Below are positions 59,782 to 64,000 of a stretch of DNA of 64,000 bases, piece by piece. The position numbers and the translations under genes are program-made. Source of the stretch: Parvibaculum sp039973015 (GTDB taxonomy: Bacteria > Pseudomonadota > Alphaproteobacteria > Parvibaculales > Parvibaculaceae); the NCBI RefSeq assembly GCF_039973015.1, contig NZ_JBDWLT010000008.1, positions 1 through 64,000 of the forward strand. Reading direction: 5' to 3'. Positions within the stretch are counted from its first letter, which is position 1. Every line of letters starts with the position of its first letter. The notes beneath the pieces were generated by a model that saw only the letters and a list, made by a program, of their open reading frames with translations, was not told the DNA's origin and searched no databases.

Positions 59782-59859
59782 ACCTCTCTCCGCCGCGCTA
59801 TCTATTGCGCATGCATCCGCAACACAGCGGCGGACCGACCTTAACAGAAGGGATTTTCG

Positions 59860-61155
59860 GTGATCGAACAAATCCGGATCAAGGGATGGCGGACATCCGA
59901 TATCCGTTTTCCGACGTCGAGCGGGCGTCACGGCTCCGACGCGATGAATGCCGATCCGGACTACTCAGCTGCCTATCTCGTGCTTGAGACGGACCATCCC
60001 GGCCTTGAGGGACACGGCCTCACTTTCACCATCGGGCGTGGTAACGATCTCTGCACGGCGGCAATCGACATGCTGACGGAACGAATTGCCGGAATGACAC
60101 TCGGAGATATCGTTTCCGACATGGCTGCCTTCTGGCGCTTCGTCACGGGTGATTCACAGCTGCGTTGGCTCGGTCCTGACAAAGGAGTGATGCATCTCGC
60201 AACCGGCGCGCTCATAAATGCGGTCTGGGACCTTTGGGCAAAAGCCGAGGGAAAGCCAGTCTGGCAACTCGTCACAGACATGGCACCTTCGGAACTTCTT
60301 CGCTGCATCGACTTCCGCTATCTCACAAACGCTCTCACGCCGGAAGAAGCACTTGGGATTCTGGAGCACGCTGAAGAAGGCAAAAACGTCCGCCGCGAAA
60401 GATTGCTCGCAGAAGGCTATCCCGCCTACACGACGTCCGCCGGTTGGCTCGGCTATGACGATGAAACCATCGGACGCCTTGCAAGGCAGGCCTATGCGAA
60501 GGGCTGGCGCCACTTCAAGCTGAAAGTTGGACGGGACCTTGCCGACGATATTCGCCGCGCGACTCTTCTGCGCGACGCGGTAGGCCCGGATGCGAAGCTG
60601 ATGATGGACGCCAACCAGGTTTGGGAAGTCAGCGAAGCCATCGAGTGGATGAATGAGCTCGCGCGTTTCAACCCCTGGTTTATCGAGGAACCAACATCAC
60701 CAGACGATATCGTTGCGCATTGTGAAATTCGCAAGGCCATCTCACCGGTGAAAGTGGCGACAGGCGAAATGTGCCAGAACCGCATTGTCTTCAAGCAATT
60801 CATGCAGATGGATGCACTCGACATTGTGCAGATCGACGCCGCACGCGTTGGCGGGCTGAGCGAAAATCTCGCTATCATGCTGATGGCAGCAAAATTCGGG
60901 AAACCCGTCTGCCCCCATGCGGGTGGCGTCGGGCTTTGCGAGTATGTACAACACCTGTCAATGATCGACTATTTGTCTATCTCCGGAACGCATGAGGGCC
61001 GGGTCGCCGAATATGTCGATCATCTGCACGAGCACTTCGTTACACCCTGCATTGTCGAAAATGGACACTACATGGCGCCTCGCGAACCGGGCTTCAGCAT
61101 TGAGATGAAATCCTATTCCATTCGTGAGTTCCTTTACCAAGAGCGGGTGAAATAA
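59860..61155 (+). CDS. L-fuconate dehydratase
   Basis: 431 residues of the enolase superfamily, close to the 435-440 of Xanthomonas fuconate dehydratase. Catalytic and metal residues are all visible: K-x-K in HFKLKVGRD, Asp in LMMDANQVW, Glu in FIEEPTSPDD and Glu in VATGEMCQN, Asp in IQIDAARVGG and His in PVCPHAGGVGLCEYV. N-terminal features (DIRFPTSSGRHGSDAMN, TFTIGRGNDLC) are diagnostic of this group. It forms 2-keto-3-deoxy-L-fuconate. Transcribed alone, divergent from the IclR gene, across an AT-rich operator. Confidence 0.95.
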   Translation: MIEQIRIKGWRTSDIRFPTSSGRHGSDAMNADPDYSAAYLVLETDHPGLEGHGLTFTIGRGNDLCTAAIDMLTERIAGMTLGDIVSDMAAFWRFVTGDSQLRWLGPDKGVMHLATGALINAVWDLWAKAEGKPVWQLVTDMAPSELLRCIDFRYLTNALTPEEALGILEHAEEGKNVRRERLLAEGYPAYTTSAGWLGYDDETIGRLARQAYAKGWRHFKLKVGRDLADDIRRATLLRDAVGPDAKLMMDANQVWEVSEAIEWMNELARFNPWFIEEPTSPDDIVAHCEIRKAISPVKVATGEMCQNRIVFKQFMQMDALDIVQIDAARVGGLSENLAIMLMAAKFGKPVCPHAGGVGLCEYVQHLSMIDYLSISGTHEGRVAEYVDHLHEHFVTPCIVENGHYMAPREPGFSIEMKSYSIREFLYQERVK

Positions 61156-61205
61156 CAATCTTTAGACTGATAATTGTGCAACCATCGGCCTGATTAGCCC
61201 TGCTT

Positions 61206-63638
61206 TTATTCGGGTGTCGGACCAGCTCTCTTCGCCATATCGGAGGAGAGCTGTCCGTAGATATCAAAATAGGCATCACTCATGGCGCGGCAACTATTCT
61301 CACGAACGGCGCGCCTCTGCCACTCAATCACCTGAGACACTTTCTCCTCCTGCCTTTCCGGGTGTCGACGTAATTCCCGCAAGAAATTGGCAAGCGAGAG
61401 AGAAGACATTTCAACAAGCCACCCTGCCCCGCTCTCCCTTATACGCTCGCCCACCGCGCCAACATCAAAACCAACAACCGGGACACCTGCCGCCCAAAGT
61501 TCCGTCAAAGTATGACAATAAGTTTCCGGCCAAATCGACAAGACAGCACCTAGATGGGGTCGGATGGCATCGATCTTGTCTACAACCTCATCACGTAGAT
61601 AAGGCCCGTGGACCTGAACATGTTGCGGAAGGACAATGTCACCGGAAACCGTGCCAAGCACGTGGATTTCGATATTTTCCGAGGGAGCGAGCTTCGCAAG
61701 AGCTTCAAGAAGTCGCCCCCCTTTTGCGATGGATATCCCCCCGAGCAGCAGCAGCCGAAGAGGTTCATGTTGAACGATGGGTGCGCTGGCGGTCCCGAAT
61801 CTCTCAAAATCCCGACCATGCGGAATGACGCCAAAACTCCTTTCAGCAAGGAAAGGGAAACTATCAACCACAAGCCTTCGCGCATGCTCGGATGTCGTGA
61901 TGAAAGCGTCGCATTTTTCAAGCGCGCTCCGCATGTTGGCGCGCCAATCGAAGACTGCCTCGTTCTTTAGTGGAGGGAAGTTTTCACTGTCCCAGAGTTC
62001 CACGCGACACTCACCGGGCGTAGCCGTGCATCGGCCTGCGCAGTGGACATTACTTTCGTCGAGCAGCTTCACCGTCGGGCAGACCGAATAAAAATCGTGG
62101 AAGGAGAATACGACAGGAATGCCAAGTACCTTGGCTACATCGGCAATACCAAGCCCATGCCATGCGATATGGCGAATATGCACGAGGTCGATCGCATACC
62201 GAACCAGCCAGCCTGCCACTGCTTCATCATAGGCAGAGCTGCGATGAGGAAACGCCTCGACAGGCGTGCGGAGAACCTGTTTTTCAAGCTCAACCAGGAC
62301 TTCGCCATCGAAGAAAGAAATGGAGATTGCCGATCCGTTGCTGTGTAACACGAAACATTCCACGCGGCCGGAAAGCGCCGTCATCAAATCCTGGTTCGTC
62401 TGCGGTATTCCCCCTTGTTTCGTCGATAGGACAAAGAGGGCACGGGGCATGATGCAAGACGGGTTGGCGACTGCCGTCTGCGTTGCTCTGCGTATTAATA
62501 CGTCACTTGCAGGAGCATTTCCGATTTCTTGCTTCTTCCACTCGTCAGAAAGCAGAACCGTTGCATCGTCGACAACGCACCCCCATCCGCGCTGCGCCGC
62601 TCGTTCGACAAGCCCGGCAAGAGCGGCATGAGGGTCGCGCGGGGGTGCGTCGTCCCTGCCGGTCTCACCACCTCTATCTATCTCACCCAGACACTGCCTG
62701 CGGATATAGAGCGCCGCGAACGGGCCAGTCGACGCGGAAGGATATTTACGCGGGGATGACTGCGTAACGGCCCGGGCAACAGCCGAGGGCTCTCCTCCTG
62801 CGAACTCCGTTCCCATCGCGACAGCGACACCCGTTTTATCGTCACGGAATGCTGCGATCCGCATGTTACGCATCCACCCAGGCGCGCCGGCGAAGGCCGG
62901 GTCGAGCACCAGCAGATCGGCTGCACCAGCGATTTGCGCACCCGTCTTGATCATACCGGCGGCGCCCAACTCGTTTGCGTTTTCGTGAAATTCGAGACCC
63001 GGAAAGTCTTTAGTCAACTCACGAAGTTCCGTGGCAAATCCCGCAGCAGCCTCATCAAACACAATGAGTACCCTGGCGGCAAAACCTCTAGCCGACCTTA
63101 ACGACGTTAAACACCGCTCAATGCGGACCTCTCCACTGCAGAGTGGGATTATCAGCGCAGGGGGAAGGGTGGCGGCCATTCTTTCGATCGTATTCATGCG
63201 CAGCATTATTGGCGGATGGTCTTTGGTAATCTCTTCCCACCACGGCACATAATGTCTTGGACGAACTGGGCTCAGCCCCACCTTTCTGCCATATCTCAAA
63301 AAATGCACGAGGGGATTGAGGGAAAAAAGCGACACATCTGGATGCGCTTTGACGTACCACGCCGTACTGAAGGAGGGGCCGGGATCGCGAAGCTCACTGG
63401 CACCAAAATCAAGGTAGTGAAGAACCGGGTCCACACGGTTGATCGCCACATCCGGATATTCGGCAGCATACCAAGCTGCATCGAAGAGCCCCGAGCATTC
63501 GATCATTGAAAGCTGGCGCGCTTTTTCACGGTCAAAAACATGGAGCAGGATGCGGCTTAGGACGGCCCGCAGATACTTCAGTACGCCGAGACCGCGAGTG
63601 AATTTCTGTCCTGCGCCGCTGTTACCATCTCCAGGCAC
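61206..63638 (-). CDS. Large glycosyltransferase with N-terminal Y-P-D-V repeats
   Basis: About 810 residues from a GTG at 63638; other starts (TTG 63713, ATG 63506) are possible. Residues about 52-125 hold two repeats of the same type as in the 904-residue enzyme (FDAAWYAAEYPDVAINRVDP, HYLDFGASELRDPGP, WYVKAHPDVSLFSLNP). A GT2-like middle part (LIIPLCSGEVRIERCL) lacks an obvious D-x-D metal motif, so it may be degenerate. A GT-B family 4 domain follows at about 400-800 (VLSTKQGGIPQTNQDLM, GVIPHGRDFERFG, SIWPETYCHTLTELWAAGVPVVG). Likely part of a surface-polysaccharide locus continuing to the right. Confidence 0.85.
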   Translation of the reverse strand: MPGDGNSGAGQKFTRGLGVLKYLRAVLSRILLHVFDREKARQLSMIECSGLFDAAWYAAEYPDVAINRVDPVLHYLDFGASELRDPGPSFSTAWYVKAHPDVSLFSLNPLVHFLRYGRKVGLSPVRPRHYVPWWEEITKDHPPIMLRMNTIERMAATLPPALIIPLCSGEVRIERCLTSLRSARGFAARVLIVFDEAAAGFATELRELTKDFPGLEFHENANELGAAGMIKTGAQIAGAADLLVLDPAFAGAPGWMRNMRIAAFRDDKTGVAVAMGTEFAGGEPSAVARAVTQSSPRKYPSASTGPFAALYIRRQCLGEIDRGGETGRDDAPPRDPHAALAGLVERAAQRGWGCVVDDATVLLSDEWKKQEIGNAPASDVLIRRATQTAVANPSCIMPRALFVLSTKQGGIPQTNQDLMTALSGRVECFVLHSNGSAISISFFDGEVLVELEKQVLRTPVEAFPHRSSAYDEAVAGWLVRYAIDLVHIRHIAWHGLGIADVAKVLGIPVVFSFHDFYSVCPTVKLLDESNVHCAGRCTATPGECRVELWDSENFPPLKNEAVFDWRANMRSALEKCDAFITTSEHARRLVVDSFPFLAERSFGVIPHGRDFERFGTASAPIVQHEPLRLLLLGGISIAKGGRLLEALAKLAPSENIEIHVLGTVSGDIVLPQHVQVHGPYLRDEVVDKIDAIRPHLGAVLSIWPETYCHTLTELWAAGVPVVGFDVGAVGERIRESGAGWLVEMSSLSLANFLRELRRHPERQEEKVSQVIEWQRRAVRENSCRAMSDAYFDIYGQLSSDMAKRAGPTPE

Positions 63639-63731
63639 GACGATGTTTCCCCATGTGCAAAACCGCTCCCATGCGTTCGACTGACACGATGGCCTTTCGG
63701 CTGGAGACAACAATGGCGCATCGACGAATAT

Positions 63732-64000
63732 TCAAGTAGCGGTTTTCAACCTCAGGTCATCCTTGCTCAGTATCAGAACGGTATTGGGGGTGAATCCTGT
63801 CCAGGCTTTTTGCGGAATGTTGGCTTGGCGCAAACGCTCGGCTCCGAAGCGGGCCTTTGCATCAAATTCCGCGGGCAGACTGACAATCGAACCCAGATGG
63901 GCGTGCCTGTCCTCGGCCCCAAAGCGCCTAACGTGGTCGTGCTGGCCGAACCGCCGCGTTCTTTCTTCATCCGAAATATCCTGAAAGCACTCATCATATT
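63732..64000 (-). CDS. C-terminal part of a probable SAM-dependent methyltransferase
   Basis: A minus-strand frame stays open from the window edge for 89 codons and stops at 63732-63734 (TGA). Its residues (ISDEERTRRFGQHDHVRRFG, AEDRHAHLGSIVSL, WTGFTPNTVLILSKDDL) resemble the closing segment of class I SAM methyltransferases, where R-x-x-x-F-G-Q-x-D-H-V-R-x-(F/Y)-G is common. The start lies beyond the window. It precedes the glycosyltransferase gene on the same strand, so it may be in the same polysaccharide operon. Family call is moderate. Confidence 0.55.
   Translation of the reverse strand, partial: YDECFQDISDEERTRRFGQHDHVRRFGAEDRHAHLGSIVSLPAEFDAKARFGAERLRQANIPQKAWTGFTPNTVLILSKDDLRLKTAT

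Noticed and set aside
63763..63984. Plus-strand frame of 73 codons at the right edge
   Set aside because: The minus-strand frame over the same bases, open to the window edge, has methyltransferase-like residues and normal codon character, so the plus-strand frame is taken as its shadow.
1..64000. CRISPR arrays, tRNA/rRNA genes, insertion sequences and defence systems
   Set aside because: Read through for regular spaced repeats, cloverleaf-like conserved loops, transposase motifs and nuclease or toxin-antitoxin families; none was recognisable.

Overview
The window looks like a chromosomal segment of a GC-rich (about 60%), Gram-negative alphaproteobacterium. Evidence includes TonB/ExbB/ExbD and TonB-receptor genes, outer-membrane proteins of the DUF1302/DUF1329 type, a TIGR02281-type membrane aspartic protease and a single PMM/PGM-type phosphohexomutase. 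A Hyphomicrobiales/Parvibaculum-like or sphingomonad-like host would fit, but I cannot fix the genus from sequence alone. I see no rRNA, tRNA, transposase, integrase or CRISPR array.

Layout. (1) 0.2-9.8 kb is ordinary, core-like DNA: a PhnA-type protein, uroporphyrinogen-III methyltransferase, aspartic protease, phosphomannomutase/phosphoglucomutase, an esterase, a TSUP exporter, a large two-domain glycosyltransferase and dusA. (2) 9.8-17.6 kb is a homoprotocatechuate-type meta-cleavage cluster (HpaB, HpaE, BphC-type dioxygenase, FAH/HpaG, HpaI, HpaH homologues plus a TetR regulator). It is bracketed by a direct repeat of about 127 bp made of the dusA 5' end and its upstream DNA, as expected of an island that used dusA as attachment site. 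(3) 17.6-23.7 kb holds a tight four-gene operon (enolase-superfamily enzyme, DUF2817 M14-like peptidase, fold-III PLP decarboxylase, YtcJ-type amidohydrolase) divergent from an RpiR regulator, with a strong palindromic operator between them.

(4) 23.7-33.9 kb, all minus strand, is a ten-gene run in which a TonB receptor, an MFS permease, a RutA-like flavin monooxygenase, a RutB-like hydrolase, an M20 hydrolase and a RutF-like flavin reductase are followed by their own TonB-ExbB-ExbD-ExbD. This reads as a private uptake and oxidative amide/heterocycle-opening system. (5) 34.5-44.0 kb carries two TauD-family dioxygenases, an SDR, an FMN reductase, a Rieske oxygenase, a LigB/DODA-type dioxygenase, an acetamidase/formamidase and a remarkable 792-residue protein fusing an AraC-type regulator to a second acetamidase/formamidase. 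(6) 44.0-47.6 kb has a PfkB kinase, a Tat-exported PhoD phosphatase and a VOC protein.

(7) 47.6-61.2 kb is an L-fucoside catabolic locus. It has a GPH transporter, a DUF1302/DUF1329 pair, a cytoplasmic GH29 fucosidase, and a mutarotase, aldose dehydrogenase, lactonase, L-fuconate dehydratase, SDR and FAH hydrolase. Together these give a complete non-phosphorylating L-fucose route to pyruvate and lactate. It is controlled by an IclR regulator with visible shared operator motifs. (8) 61.2-64 kb returns to surface-polysaccharide functions: a second glycosyltransferase with the same N-terminal repeats and the C-terminus of a probable methyltransferase.

From 9.8 to 61 kb the window is therefore a patchwork of catabolic modules, most with their own regulator. 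The most unusual items are the AraC-formamidase fusion, the Rut-like operon with dedicated TonB machinery, and the dusA-flanked island.
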